DNA from: Dyella sp. OK004
Lineage (GTDB): Bacteria > Pseudomonadota > Gammaproteobacteria > Xanthomonadales > Rhodanobacteraceae
Assembly (NCBI RefSeq): GCF_900114495.1
Contig: NZ_FOZI01000003.1
Coordinates: 1-64,000, forward strand
Direction: 5' to 3'
Length of the DNA: 64,000 bases
Part shown: piece by piece, positions 44,601 through 54,229 of the stretch
Numbering within the stretch: position 1 is the stretch's first letter
Layout of the letters: every line of letters begins with the position of its first letter
Notes under the pieces: generated by a model
Seen by the model: only the letters and a program-made list of their open reading frames with translations
Databases searched by the model: none
What the model was told of the DNA's origin: nothing
Made by a program: the position numbers and the translations under genes

Positions 44601-45782
44601 TTGAACGTTTCATTCAAAGGCCTGGGCCGTTCCATCGGCCTATCGGTTGCGCTGGCACTGATTGCGCCGTCGGTGATGGCAAATTCTTTCGTTCACCCGG
44701 GCGCCTTGCATACCCAGGCCGATTTCGACCGTATGAAGACTCAGGTGGCGCAACACGCGCAACCTTGGACGGATGGCTGGAATGTGCTGATCAAGAATTC
44801 CCATGCGTCACTGAACTGGACAGCGCGCCCTCAGGCCATGATCTACCGCGGTTATGACCGCACCCACCCAGAGAACTACGCGGTGCTGTTCAACGACGCG
44901 GCGGCTGCGTATGCGCTTGCCCTGCGCTGGAAGGTGAGTGGTGATGACGCCTATGCCGACAAGGCCGTCGCCATTCTGGACGCGTGGTCCAAGACCTTGA
45001 CCGGCATCAACGGCACATCCGATAAGTTTCTGGCGTCCGGTATCTACGGCTACCAGCTCGCCAATGCAGCGGAGATCATGCGCAGTTACAAGCACTGGTC
45101 GGCGCAGGATGTCGCGCGCTTCAAGACGATGATGCTCAACGTGTTCTATCCGATGAACCATCAGTTCCTGATGCATCACAACGGCGCAAAGATCGATCAC
45201 TACTGGGCCAACTGGGACCTGGCCAACATGTCATCCATGCTAGCCATCGGCATCCTGGCGGATCGTCGGGACATCTATGACGAGGCCATCGAATACTTCA
45301 AGCATGGTGAAGGCAACGGCTCCATCGAACATGTAGTGTGGAAGATCTATCCCGACGGCCTTGGGCAGACCCAGGAAAGCGGGCGCGACCAGGGGCACAA
45401 CACTCTCAACGTGGCGCTATTGGGCGCATTCTGCCAGATGGCCTGGAATCAACACGACGACCTGTTTGGCTATGACGACAATCGCGCACTCAAGGGTGTC
45501 GAATACATCGCCAAATACAACCTCGGCTATGACGTTCCCTATACGACCTACAGCAACAGCGATGTAACGCAACCAACTATCTCAAGCGCGGGGCGTGGCA
45601 ATACCCGCCCGGTGTGGGAGCTGTTCTACAACCACTACGTGGTGCTCAAAGGACTCAATGCCCCTTATCTCCGTATGGCCGCCGAGAAAGTGCGCCCTGA
45701 GGGCGGTGGCGGCAACTACGGCCCTAATAGCGGCGGATTCGACCAGCTTGGATACGGCACGCTGACATATACGTTGAAGTAG
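44601..45782 (+). CDS. alginate lyase family protein (PF05426)
   Basis: 393 residues from TTG 44601 (CGGAG nine bases upstream; TTG at 44592 is the in-frame alternative). Signal peptide with core SIGLSVALALIAPSVMA, so exported. The alpha-toroid fold of the alginate_lyase domain is seen in ALRWKVSGDDAYADKAVAIL, HHNGAKIDHYWANWDLANM and SGRDQGHNTLNVALLGAFCQ, which hold the usual His/Asn/Tyr residues. Members depolymerise uronic polysaccharides by beta-elimination. Whether it acts on alginate or on self-made exopolysaccharide is unknown. Confidence 0.85.
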   Translation: MNVSFKGLGRSIGLSVALALIAPSVMANSFVHPGALHTQADFDRMKTQVAQHAQPWTDGWNVLIKNSHASLNWTARPQAMIYRGYDRTHPENYAVLFNDAAAAYALALRWKVSGDDAYADKAVAILDAWSKTLTGINGTSDKFLASGIYGYQLANAAEIMRSYKHWSAQDVARFKTMMLNVFYPMNHQFLMHHNGAKIDHYWANWDLANMSSMLAIGILADRRDIYDEAIEYFKHGEGNGSIEHVVWKIYPDGLGQTQESGRDQGHNTLNVALLGAFCQMAWNQHDDLFGYDDNRALKGVEYIAKYNLGYDVPYTTYSNSDVTQPTISSAGRGNTRPVWELFYNHYVVLKGLNAPYLRMAAEKVRPEGGGGNYGPNSGGFDQLGYGTLTYTLK

Positions 45783-45799
45783 TGGCTGGATGGGGCCGC

Positions 45800-46288
45800 T
45801 TACTTCACTGTGTAGAGCTCGCTGGCGATCTTCCAGGCCGATCCCACTTTGACCAGTTGCAACACTTTCCATCCGGATGAAGAACTGCGGTTCCCGGATA
45901 CGGTTTCCGTAACGAAGTCGAGCGAGGCCTGTGCCAGGGGGCCATCCTGTTCGATGCGAATGTTGTAGAAGGCCTGGCGATAACGTCGGCCGTTGGCGAA
46001 AACCGCCCGCCGAAAGTCTTCGTAGCGACGCAGATCTGGCGGATGGTCGAGTGCGGTGGACTCTTGAACGGACGCAAAGGGAATGTTGTCGTCGAGAAGC
46101 AACGCACGAAAGCCAGCCTCGTCGCGCTCCGTCACGCAGCGAGTATAAGTTCGCAGCAGCAGCTCAATGGATTGACGATCGGCGCTGCTGGTTTGATGAG
46201 TTACCGAAAGGCGGGGCGACGCAACTACCAGGGTTGCCCCGAATAGCCCGATGGCCAGCACGCCGACGTGTGCAAGGATTCGCTTCAT
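45800..46288 (-). CDS. exported NTF2/SnoaL-like protein
   Basis: 162 residues with an N-terminal signal peptide (MKRILAHVGVLAIGLFGATL). The mature chain has an NTF2-like cone: helices SIELLLRTYTRCVTERDEAG then RALLLDD, and beta strands ending GWKVLQLVKVGSAWKIASEL. Such domains bind ligands or act as small enzymes. It converges on the alginate-lyase-family gene with 17 bp between the stops. Confidence 0.75.
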   Translation of the reverse strand: MKRILAHVGVLAIGLFGATLVVASPRLSVTHQTSSADRQSIELLLRTYTRCVTERDEAGFRALLLDDNIPFASVQESTALDHPPDLRRYEDFRRAVFANGRRYRQAFYNIRIEQDGPLAQASLDFVTETVSGNRSSSSGWKVLQLVKVGSAWKIASELYTVK

Positions 46289-46763
46289 ACGCTTAGATCC
46301 TGGTGATGGGGAACGCCAAGTATTCGATGTGGTAGATCTGCATGTCCAAGTCTGGATAGCGCTTTCACGCCATAAACGCGAGTGCTTTTAAAACCATTGA
46401 CGAGGTTTCGGCGACCTCGGTGACCGCCTGAGGCCACCGATCCCGTGGCAGCCGCTTGCGCCACACCGCATCCGCTTCTCCTGAGGTTGTAGGCCAGCGC
46501 TTACAACCAAGGCATTGTGTCGCATGACCAATGGAAGTTCCGCATCAACCAGCGCAATCTTCGCGCCGCACCAGGGCGGCCGCCTTTGATGCTGCGTTCA
46601 AACGTCAGCGAATGCCAATAGCGCGAAGAAAATAATGCGCTCCTCTCGCAGGAAAACGGAGCCCGGCGTACGTACAACGTCTTACGTCGGGTCGATGCCT
46701 ATGCCATGGCTCGTTTGGGCATCTCGCAAATGTGTACACACTCACATACTCACGGAGAATGAG
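46289..46763. other. intergenic region, no gene seen
   Basis: 475 bp between divergent genes. I find no supported reading frame, RNA gene or repeat; the frame starting at 46635 becomes real only from 46764. Confidence 0.45.
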
Positions 46764-48462
46764 ATGTCCAATCAATTCACTGTGGCACAGCAAAATCTAG
46801 GTCTTACCCAGTTGGAACTGGGCAAGGCAGATGCCGCACTACAGCAGCTCGGAGTTTTGGCTCCTGCCACCGTGCAAAATGATCGTGGCCAGGAGATTCT
46901 GGCGGCGGTTAAACGGCTCGATGCACAGCAAGGCCTCACCAAGCTCAATCAGACCTTGGATCCCGGCCTTGTTGCCGCCATCGTCGCAGCCTCCAAGCGG
47001 TTTTGTAGTGTGGCGGACACGCCGCCGCAGACTCAGGGTGTGCATGTCCTGAACTACGGCACGCCCATCGGAACATGGCCGCGCGGCAATCTCTCGTACT
47101 ACATCAACACGGATGGCATCCAGGGTCTCGACCCGGCCGTGGCGTACGACATCATTGATAAAGCGTATGCGGCCTATGCGGATGTTCAGCCGTTCTTTCT
47201 CTTCACCCCGGGCGGCCCTGATTGATAGTGACCTCAAGGCCCACTTCATCGATTTCAGGAAGGATGGCACCCCGGGTTCCGGCAAAGGCAAGCCTCCGAC
47301 GGATGGGAATCTGTATCTCGATTCGACGATCAACTGGAGTGCCGACGGTTTGAAATCCGTCGTGTTGCACGAGATAGGTCATACGCTTGGACTGGGGCAT
47401 TCCACCAATCCGCTATCGATCATGTATCCCTATTCAAAGTCCGGGCCGGTGGTGTCCGGCAACCTGGATTCGGAGACAATCCAGGCGCTTCAGGGGATGT
47501 ACGGGTGGCTGCCGCAGCAATGTCTGAGTGATCGAGCTTCCACGGATGGCCCTTCGCTTGCCTATGTCGTCGAGCCGTCTCTTTCGGGTTCGGGTTTGAC
47601 CCAAGTGTTCATGGTGTGGACTGGCTCCGAGGGCGACTCGTCTATCTACTTTTCCTCCAGCAACGATGGTCTCTCGTGGAGCCCGCAGCAGCCCATCAGC
47701 GGCGTGGGTTCGTCGATCGGTCCCTCGCTGGCGACCTTCCATCCACCTTCATCCGATGGCGATTCCCGCGTCGGCCTCATCATGGCCTGGAAGGGTGTGG
47801 GTGACGATTCGAGTATCTGGTGGTCGGTGAACACCACCCTGCAGGTTGACGGCTGGGCCGAACAACAACGGCTCGACGTGGGCACGTCGTCGCGGCCATC
47901 GATCGTGGAATTCAACCATCAGATAGCGCTCGCCTGGAAAGGTGCAGGCAACGATTCGAGTATCTGGTGGACAAAACGGGGCAGCAATGGCCAGTGGGAG
48001 CCACAGAAACAAATCGCCGGTCGCGGAACCTCATGCGGACCGACGCTCATTTTTTATGCCGGACAACTCCACATGTTCTGGAAGGGCATTGATGGCGACA
48101 GCAATGTCTATCACGCCGTTCTGATCGATGAACTCAATGAGATATGGGGCCCCCAGGAGGTCGTCACCTTTACCGACGCGGGCAATTTGAATTCAGGCGA
48201 ATCTCCGGTTTGCATTGGGACGCAGTCCGAGCTATCGGCGACCGTCCACGGCCAGGAGATCGTGCTCGCCTGGCGAGGTATTCCCGGCGACGACTCGTTG
48301 TGGTTCAGCCGCTTCAACAAAAACCTTCCGCTGGAAGGCCAGATCAGCATACCGAATGTAGGGAGTGCTGCTGGCCCCAGCGTTACCGATGTCAGCGGTC
48401 GACTGGTGCTCGCGTGGCGAGGTGTTGGGGGCGATCGGAACTTGTGGGTCTCGAGACTTTGA
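46764..48462 (+). pseudogene. matrixin-type (M10) metalloprotease with C-terminal beta-propeller repeats, frameshifted
   Basis: Two overlapping frames make one protein: 46764-47225 encodes the prodomain and first catalytic part up to FFLFTPGG, and a second frame (from ~47213) continues with ALIDSDLKAHFIDFRKDG and the zinc site HEIGHTLGLGHS. Dropping one G in GGGCGGCCC near 47213 restores a ~565-residue product. After the protease come five ~55-residue repeats with LAWKGxGxDSSIWW (sialidase-like or lectin-like propeller). No signal peptide at MSNQFTVAQQ. The shift could be a real mutation, phase variation or a sequencing error. An extracellular protease of this kind would degrade proteins or target glycans. 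Confidence 0.75.
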
Positions 48463-48487
48463 GCCCGCAGTGCTTCGCGCCGCACTT

Positions 48488-48901
48488 CTACAGTCGATAA
48501 GTATCGGGGGGATCGCTTTGCAGTGACGAGCGGCTCGATCGCTTGCAAGGATAGGCGGTCGCCAAGGCACTGATGATGACGCTCGCCGCTGGATCACCCA
48601 GGCGTTGATCGTGCAGTGCGGTGAGATGGCTATAGACGGTGGCAGCAAGGTCCTGGCTCGATAGGCCTTGTGGGCGGCACTATTGTCGCCCGACGGCGTT
48701 GTCCGCCACGCCCAGAATGTGGGCGGTGGCTCGCGTGGTGGACAACTCCCGTTTCCTGGCGTCGTCTACCGGCCCTGCCTTGAGCGTTCTCTCGTCAATA
48801 CCGGACAAGATCTCTTTGGCGGTCATCGGTCGATGAGAGTAGATATGCCAGTGAAACACGCCCGTTTTTGTCGTCCTGGATGACAAAACCATTTCATTCA
48901 C
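48488..48901 (-). pseudogene. 137-codon frame with an in-frame TAG
   Basis: Starts MNEMVLSSRTTKTGVFHWHI at 48901 with GGTGAG upstream, continues through MTAKEILSGIDERTLKAGPV to a TAG at 48680 (codon 74). The same frame goes on with SSQDLAATVYSHLTALHDQR and LGDPAASVIISALA to a TAG at 48488. Both halves look helical and coding. I do not recognise the family. A nonsense mutation or a truncated product is likely. Confidence 0.5.
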
Positions 48902-49106
48902 TCACCGCGCTGGCGCGTTGCAACCATTTCGCGCTCACCCGCATCTATCCCTATCAACGGGACTCTGCTTGATTTAGGTCGGTTCCGTTCGCGGCGGCCC
49001 GGCCCGTCGGCGTGTTCGTGCTTTGCATTCCAGTCCAACGAGACGGCGACATCGTGTGATGTCGGCGAGTGCTTTCGTGCGCCCGATTCAAGCGAGGAAC
49101 CTACCT

Positions 49107-49475
49107 ATGCGTTCACTATTGTTTGTTGTCATGCTCGCGAGTTTGCAGTCTGCGGCGGCCACCGAATCTGGCCATGCGGTCGAGATCATCAATGGCGTGC
49201 GCGGCGATGTTGTGTCGTTCGCTGTCGCGCCCGCCGGTAGTGAGCGTTGGGTGAAGCTGGATATGCGCCGCAACCCGCTGGAATACGGTAGGGCCATGAC
49301 GGTCGACATTACCGACGCCAGTACGGAGCAGGTTAGTGACGACTGCTTGCACGATCTGCGCACGGTATTTATGGACGGTAGGGTCGTGCTTACGCGCGAC
49401 TTTGATATATGCAGCCATCCTATCTATCGCCTTAGCCCGCGCTCGTACTACGTCAGCATCGATCCACGTGGGTGA
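49107..49475 (+). CDS. secreted protein, unknown function
   Basis: 122 residues from ATG 49107 (GAGGAAC upstream); the longer frame from 49023 lacks a signal peptide. Signal peptide MRSLLFVVMLASLQSAAATE with cleavage near residue 19. The mature part is beta-rich with two Cys (DDCLHDLR and FDICSHP) that may pair, as expected in the periplasm. No known family. Confidence 0.7.
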   Translation: MRSLLFVVMLASLQSAAATESGHAVEIINGVRGDVVSFAVAPAGSERWVKLDMRRNPLEYGRAMTVDITDASTEQVSDDCLHDLRTVFMDGRVVLTRDFDICSHPIYRLSPRSYYVSIDPRG

Positions 49476-49514
49476 CGGCAGGTCGCGGAGGCGAATCCGA
49501 TCCCCATGGCTTGA

Positions 49515-49690
49515 TCAAGGCGGATCTCGATCAGGGTGGATGCGTTGCTGCATGTCCGCCGCGCCCGCCTTACCACACTCGTTCACAAACGCTGCCTTGA
49601 TCGCGTCGGGGCTGTCGAAGTGCAGGGTGGCGACCATGTAGGCGTCCACCGCGCCTACCTTACGGATAAGTAAGTTTCCCGTAGCCCGTG
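49515..49690 (-). pseudogene. fragment of an EthD family gene
   Basis: The minus strand encodes VDAYMVATLHFDSPDAIKAA then FVNECGKAGAADMQQ, the C-terminal helix-strand part of the EthD (dimeric alpha-beta barrel) family. The N-terminal two thirds are missing upstream, where the TonB receptor gene begins. A remnant. Confidence 0.6.
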
Positions 49691-49757
49691 GGTCATGTCG
49701 CCTCCCTACTGTCAGGGAGCTAACAAACGGCGTGGCTGTTTCTACATGCGAGGGGCT

Positions 49758-52175
49758 ATGAAGAATCATCATCAGCGCGGCATCCGCGCCGCCATGCCTT
49801 GCTTGCGCAAGCGTGCTATCGGCTCGGCCATTGGCCTAGCCATCATCGGTTGGTCATCGATCGCTTGTGCTTATGGCATGGATGGGCTGAGTACCGGTAC
49901 AGCCTCTGCGGGTGGCGATGAGCAACAGTCGACCGGACCCAAGACCGACGCAACCAAACGCAAGTCCGACAAGGTGGTCAACTTGAATGGCGTGTCGGTC
50001 ACGGCACAGACCGAGGCGCAGGTGCCCCCGACGGCGGCATTTACCGAAAGTGTGATCAGCGCAGAGACCATACGTAATCTGTCGCCCGGCCCCAGTACGA
50101 CGGCGCAGACGATGCTCAATCAGGAGCCTTCGATCTTTGCATATACCAATGGTCCGATGGGTGTCGAAACCACCATCTATTTCCGCGCGTTCAACTCGAG
50201 CCAGTTCGCCGAGACTTACGCCGGCGTGGCACTCAACGACGTGTTCAATGGCGGTGTGACGAATCAGGCCGAGAATCGCAACAATGTGCTGATCACGCCG
50301 AACAACCTGCAATCGGTGCAGCTGTATCGCGGCATCAATAACCCCGCGGTCAACTCGTACAACTCGTTGGGCGGTACGGTGAACTACATTCCCCGGCAAC
50401 CGGGTGATGTGTATGGCGGCGAAGTGGGTTTGAGCTACGGCAGCTTCCATACCTATGGCTGGCACGCGACGCTGGATACCGGTGATTGGAACGGCGTGAA
50501 ACAGATTCTGTCGTTCGAGCAGAACGGTAGTCATGGCTGGATTCAGAACACCAACGATCACAACAACAACTTGTACTGGGGTCTGACGTACGCCATCGAC
50601 GACAGCAACCACGTCTATAACTACTTTCTCTACAACAACAATGCCGGCTACGCGCCATTCAATATGCCGGTGGCGCTCTTGCGCCAGTACGGCAATAGCT
50701 ATCAATGGCCTAAGAACTGGACCAACTCGTACATGAAGGACACGAACTGGATGGATGTGCTCGGCTGGAAATCCCAGTTCGCAGACAACATCCGGTTCGA
50801 GAGTAAGTTGTTTTTCGGCAGAAACGAATACCTGCGGAACTCGTATTCGAACCCGGCTTATCAGCAGAGTGATACGCAGCCCTACAACCTGGAAGATACG
50901 CCGAGCGGCTATGCGTTCTGGCTGAATAACCCGAACGGCCCGACTTACGATCCGGCGGCGGTATTCGGCACGGTCCAGGACGGCACCGCTTACCATTTCT
51001 ATGGTTACACCACCGAAGGTATCGGCGACACGTCAACCTTGACCCTTAGCCTGCCGCAGAACGAGATCACTGTGGGCGGCAATATCACCTACGGCAAGCT
51101 GCATTCGCGTGAATACTGGTACGGCTCGCAGCCGGTGCCGCAGATCGATGGCTACAACAATACGTGGGACGAGCACGATCATCGTACGCTGGGATCTGTT
51201 TTCGCTCAGGACGAGATCGCGCTGCTGGATGGCAAGCTACATATCACGCCGGGTGTGAAGTACATCTATGCCAAGACCACGAACCACGATGTGGTTGGCA
51301 TCTACTATCCCATCGCTGGAAGAGTAAAAGATACCGAGCATTTCCTGTCGCCGACCATCGGGTTGAATTACGAGGTCATGGAAGGCCTGAATGTTTACGG
51401 TGGCTACGGAAAGAACTTCAAATTGCCCGACATCTCCGCCTATTACGGCGCGTTCCAGTCGGATGCCTCTGGCAACCCCACCATCGTTCCGCCCAAGGTC
51501 AAGCCCGAGTACGTCGAGGATTTCGAACTCGGCGCGCGCTACCAAATCGATGGCTTCAGTGCGGCGCTCAATGGCTACCGCGAGAACTTCACGAATACAT
51601 TCGTGACATCGACCGACCCAGTGACCTTGTTGAGCACCTTCAAAAATGGCGGCAGATCGCGTTACCAGGGCGTTGAGTTGCAATTGAAGCAGGACTGGGA
51701 TGCCGGCGCGTTTGGCGGTCTGAGCCTCTATTTCAACTATGCGCATAACCAGGCGAAGTTCACGTCGTCGTTTAGCTCGGATTTTGCGGGACAGGTAACA
51801 GCGGGGCAGCCGCTTGCCGGTGTGCCGCAGAACCTCATCAGCACTGGCATCGTCTGGCGATGGAATGGCTGGCGGGTCAACGCGGACGCTCGTTACGTCG
51901 ACAAGCAATACATCGACCAGCTGTTTGCCGGCACGCCCACCGCCTCGACGATCAAGTCCTATGCAGTGGTCAACCTCGGTGTGAACAAGACGATTGCGCT
52001 CGACAAGTCCGGCTTTGTGAAGCAGCTCAAGTTCGGCCTGAATATCGACAACCTGTTCAACCGGCGCTATCTCAACACGGCGTTTACCGATACCGATGTC
52101 AATGGCAACAGCTTCATCCGCGGCATTGTTGCGGCGCCGCGTTCGGTGATGGGTAGCGTTGCCGTCGATTTCTAA
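49758..52175 (+). CDS. TonB-dependent outer-membrane receptor
   Basis: 805 residues from ATG 49758 (GCGAGGGGC upstream; the frame is open to 49695). Signal peptide region around IGSAIGLAIIGWSSIACAYG, then the plug with SVTAQTEAQVPPTAAFTESV and SLGGTVNYIPRQPGDVYGGE, then a 22-strand barrel with alternating hydrophobic/hydrophilic residues ending in Phe (VAVDF). Barrel motifs: YGGYGKNFKLPDISAYYG, GLNIDNLFNRRYLNTAF. It imports an unknown ligand (siderophore, vitamin or sugar) using TonB-ExbB energy. No Fur box recognised. Terminator-like family 2 palindrome 32 bp downstream. Confidence 0.92.
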   Translation: MKNHHQRGIRAAMPCLRKRAIGSAIGLAIIGWSSIACAYGMDGLSTGTASAGGDEQQSTGPKTDATKRKSDKVVNLNGVSVTAQTEAQVPPTAAFTESVISAETIRNLSPGPSTTAQTMLNQEPSIFAYTNGPMGVETTIYFRAFNSSQFAETYAGVALNDVFNGGVTNQAENRNNVLITPNNLQSVQLYRGINNPAVNSYNSLGGTVNYIPRQPGDVYGGEVGLSYGSFHTYGWHATLDTGDWNGVKQILSFEQNGSHGWIQNTNDHNNNLYWGLTYAIDDSNHVYNYFLYNNNAGYAPFNMPVALLRQYGNSYQWPKNWTNSYMKDTNWMDVLGWKSQFADNIRFESKLFFGRNEYLRNSYSNPAYQQSDTQPYNLEDTPSGYAFWLNNPNGPTYDPAAVFGTVQDGTAYHFYGYTTEGIGDTSTLTLSLPQNEITVGGNITYGKLHSREYWYGSQPVPQIDGYNNTWDEHDHRTLGSVFAQDEIALLDGKLHITPGVKYIYAKTTNHDVVGIYYPIAGRVKDTEHFLSPTIGLNYEVMEGLNVYGGYGKNFKLPDISAYYGAFQSDASGNPTIVPPKVKPEYVEDFELGARYQIDGFSAALNGYRENFTNTFVTSTDPVTLLSTFKNGGRSRYQGVELQLKQDWDAGAFGGLSLYFNYAHNQAKFTSSFSSDFAGQVTAGQPLAGVPQNLISTGIVWRWNGWRVNADARYVDKQYIDQLFAGTPTASTIKSYAVVNLGVNKTIALDKSGFVKQLKFGLNIDNLFNRRYLNTAFTDTDVNGNSFIRGIVAAPRSVMGSVAVDF

Positions 52176-52207
52176 GCTGATGGTTGCGGCCAGATTGATG
52201 TGGCCGG

Positions 52208-52257
52208 AAACGGGGCGGGGTAGCTAAGCGCAACTAACTATCTCCGCCCCGTTTTTG
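52208..52257 (+). repeat. family 2 palindrome, copy 7
   Basis: AAACGGGGCGGGGTAGCTAA, GCGCAAC, TAACTATCTCCGCCCCGTTT then TTG. Arms pair with few mismatches. It lies in the convergent space between the TonB receptor and the acyltransferase-like gene. Confidence 0.9.
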
Positions 52258-52350
52258 TTGCCAGCTCGCCTTTCCCTGCGAACAGGGGGGGGCGGATACC
52301 TGCGCGAGTTCTTTTGGAGACGGGCAGGGGGCGGGGCAAATCGGCAGCGC

Positions 52351-53568
52351 TTATAAGTAGCTGAGCAAGGGGTGACGCCGCCGCACCTTCAGCGCCGCGT
52401 ACCATCGCGCGCATGGATACAGCGCCACCAGAATCGCCACCCAGATCAGATAGACCATCGGCAGGCTTACGCCCCAATGCGCCTTGGCCAGGCGTGAGGT
52501 ATCGCCAAGGAAGTTGATGAAGTCAGATGGCGGTACACCCTGCGCCAGGCCCACCAGTACCGCGAGCCCATGGATGAGGTAGATGTGCAACAGATAGGTG
52601 AATAGCGGCGTGCGCCCGTAGGCCAGCAGGGCGCGCTCCGGCCAGCCGCGCAAACGTTCCAGCCCCAACGAAAGACCCAGCGATACGCCAAGCGTGGCGA
52701 GCACGTACAGCAGTGACGGCGGATATTTGGAAACGTTGATGAAGGAGATGAAGGTGTGCACGCTGTCGGTCTGTTGGCTCCATGGCGCCTGGTCGCCGTA
52801 GCCGTTGAGTAGGCGCAGCACGAGAAAGACCAGCAGGCAGGCCGCGGCAAGCAATGCAAGCGTGCGTCTGCGTGTTGCGTCGGTCTGCACGAATACATGC
52901 CCGCACCCGTAGCCAAGACACATGATGCCGAACCACGGAATCAGCGGATAAGCCACCAGTCCCGGCCCGAACGGTGGCTCGCCGAGTTGCATGAGCAGCG
53001 CCCACACGGGTGCGAATGGGCCGAAGGATGCCGCATCCACCGAGGCCAGCGCGTTGTGCCCGGCGACAATCACCATCCCGATCAGCAACACCGCGCGCGC
53101 GGGTAGATAGATGAGCGCCGCCATCAACATCATGCTGCCGCCAATCGCCCATATCACTTGCATGAAAGCGAATGGCAGCGCGAAGTTGAAGGCGAAGCTG
53201 ATCACCGTCAATTCCAGCGCGATCAGCCAGAGGCCGCGAGACAGCAGGAAACGGGCGAGCTCCGAACGGCTTTTGCCATTCTCGCGCTGCAAATAGATGG
53301 AGGTGCCCGCGAGAAACACGAACGTAGGCGCGCAAAGATGCGTGACCCAGCGTGTCGCAAACAGCATCAGCGTGGTCTTTTCCGGATCCGTCGGGCTGAA
53401 CTCAAACGCCTGGACATGAAAGAAGTCGCGGGTGTGATCGAGCACCATCAACGCCAGCACCAGGCCCCGCAGCAGATCGACCACCCTGATGCGTCGGCGA
53501 GCCGCTTCGGCGTCCGCGCCAGCGGCCGTAAGCGTGGCGGTTTGCTGCAGCGCGGATTCGTCGTTCAT
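52351..53568 (-). CDS. DUF1624 / heparan-alpha-glucosaminide acetyltransferase-like membrane protein
   Basis: 405 residues from ATG 53568; the frame is open far upstream (to 54063), but that part has no coding character. After residue ~35 come RIRVVDLLRGLVLALMVLDH and THLCAPTFVFLAGTSIYLQR, both signature motifs of the family, followed by about ten helices. Such proteins acylate glycans or move acetyl groups across the inner membrane. Substrate unknown; could modify a surface polysaccharide. Confidence 0.85.
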   Translation of the reverse strand: MNDESALQQTATLTAAGADAEAARRRIRVVDLLRGLVLALMVLDHTRDFFHVQAFEFSPTDPEKTTLMLFATRWVTHLCAPTFVFLAGTSIYLQRENGKSRSELARFLLSRGLWLIALELTVISFAFNFALPFAFMQVIWAIGGSMMLMAALIYLPARAVLLIGMVIVAGHNALASVDAASFGPFAPVWALLMQLGEPPFGPGLVAYPLIPWFGIMCLGYGCGHVFVQTDATRRRTLALLAAACLLVFLVLRLLNGYGDQAPWSQQTDSVHTFISFINVSKYPPSLLYVLATLGVSLGLSLGLERLRGWPERALLAYGRTPLFTYLLHIYLIHGLAVLVGLAQGVPPSDFINFLGDTSRLAKAHWGVSLPMVYLIWVAILVALYPCARWYAALKVRRRHPLLSYL

Positions 53569-53941
53569 GAGGCTCGCCGGATGATTTGCGGAGAGCACTA
53601 GAGGTGGCGGGCAAAGCATGTGAGCGTTGCGTCGCTCACCGTTTCGCACGCGCAACCCCTGTCTCGTGCCCGTACCGATAAAGCCGCTTGCGCGGTCCCA
53701 TACCCTGCACAGCTTTGCGGGATGGTAATCACACGGCCTCTCAAAGCAAGTGCTGGCCGGGAAGTGCAGGGGGGCACCCCTCTCCAGGCAGAGACCCTGG
53801 GAGCCAATCCCAAGCCCCTTCTTCCCGTTCTGTCCGAGAGTTTTTAGTGGTTCGTTCTCGCGTAAAAACATGCGCCAGGATTCACCGGGCAGTAACTCCC
53901 ACGACAGCATGCTCCACGCTCCAATCAACGCGGAGGTGGTC
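53569..53941. other. intergenic region, no gene recognised
   Basis: 373 bp between divergent genes with several GC-rich inverted segments (around 53750-53830) that could be an RNA structure, but I match them to no known RNA family. The start of the 71-aa gene is preceded by GCGGAGG. Confidence 0.4.
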
Positions 53942-54157
53942 ATGGGCATTCTGGATACGTTAGGTGAAGTTGCAGGTGCAGTGGCAGCCGTCGAGGCCGC
54001 CGAGAAGCTTGATCCGAACGCGGGTCTTCTGACGAAAGGCCTGGCTGCCGTTGCCGGCTTCAAGGGTGCGGGTGCGCTCGAGTCGATGGTCGAGAAGAAG
54101 GAAGGCGAGGCTGAAGCGACCGACGGCGATACGCAGACTAGCGACTCGCAAGCCTGA
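53942..54157 (+). CDS. small hypothetical protein (71 aa)
   Basis: 71 residues starting MGILDTLGEVAGAVAAVEAA, from ATG 53942 with GCGGAGG nine bases upstream. Ala/Gly-rich amphipathic helices and an acidic tail (EKKEGEAEATDGDTQTSDSQ). No family known to me. Possibly a stress-type small cytoplasmic protein. The longer frame from 53750 lacks coding character. Confidence 0.65.
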   Translation: MGILDTLGEVAGAVAAVEAAEKLDPNAGLLTKGLAAVAGFKGAGALESMVEKKEGEAEATDGDTQTSDSQA

Positions 54158-54175
54158 TTGGCTGATGGGTTATTT

Positions 54176-54208
54176 CAAGGGCCGGTCACCTGTGGTGGCT
54201 GGCCCTTG
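54176..54208. terminator. hairpin between convergent genes
   Basis: CAAGGGCC(GGTCACC) and (GGTGGCT)GGCCCTTG form a strong stem of about 15 pairs with a 3-nt loop. No long T run follows, so termination is only probable. It lies between the 71-aa gene and a convergent flavoprotein gene. Confidence 0.45.
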
Positions 54209-54229
54209 TGCTGTCTGGGGTAATGGCAG

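Noticed and set aside
47200-47230. Programmed ribosomal frameshift in the M10-type protease
   Set aside because: No classical slippery heptamer with a downstream stem was seen; a one-base insertion in a G/C tract explains the data.
53720-53850. Structured RNA (6S, SRP or riboswitch) in the spacer before the 71-aa gene
   Set aside because: GC-rich inverted segments exist, but I could not match any known RNA consensus.
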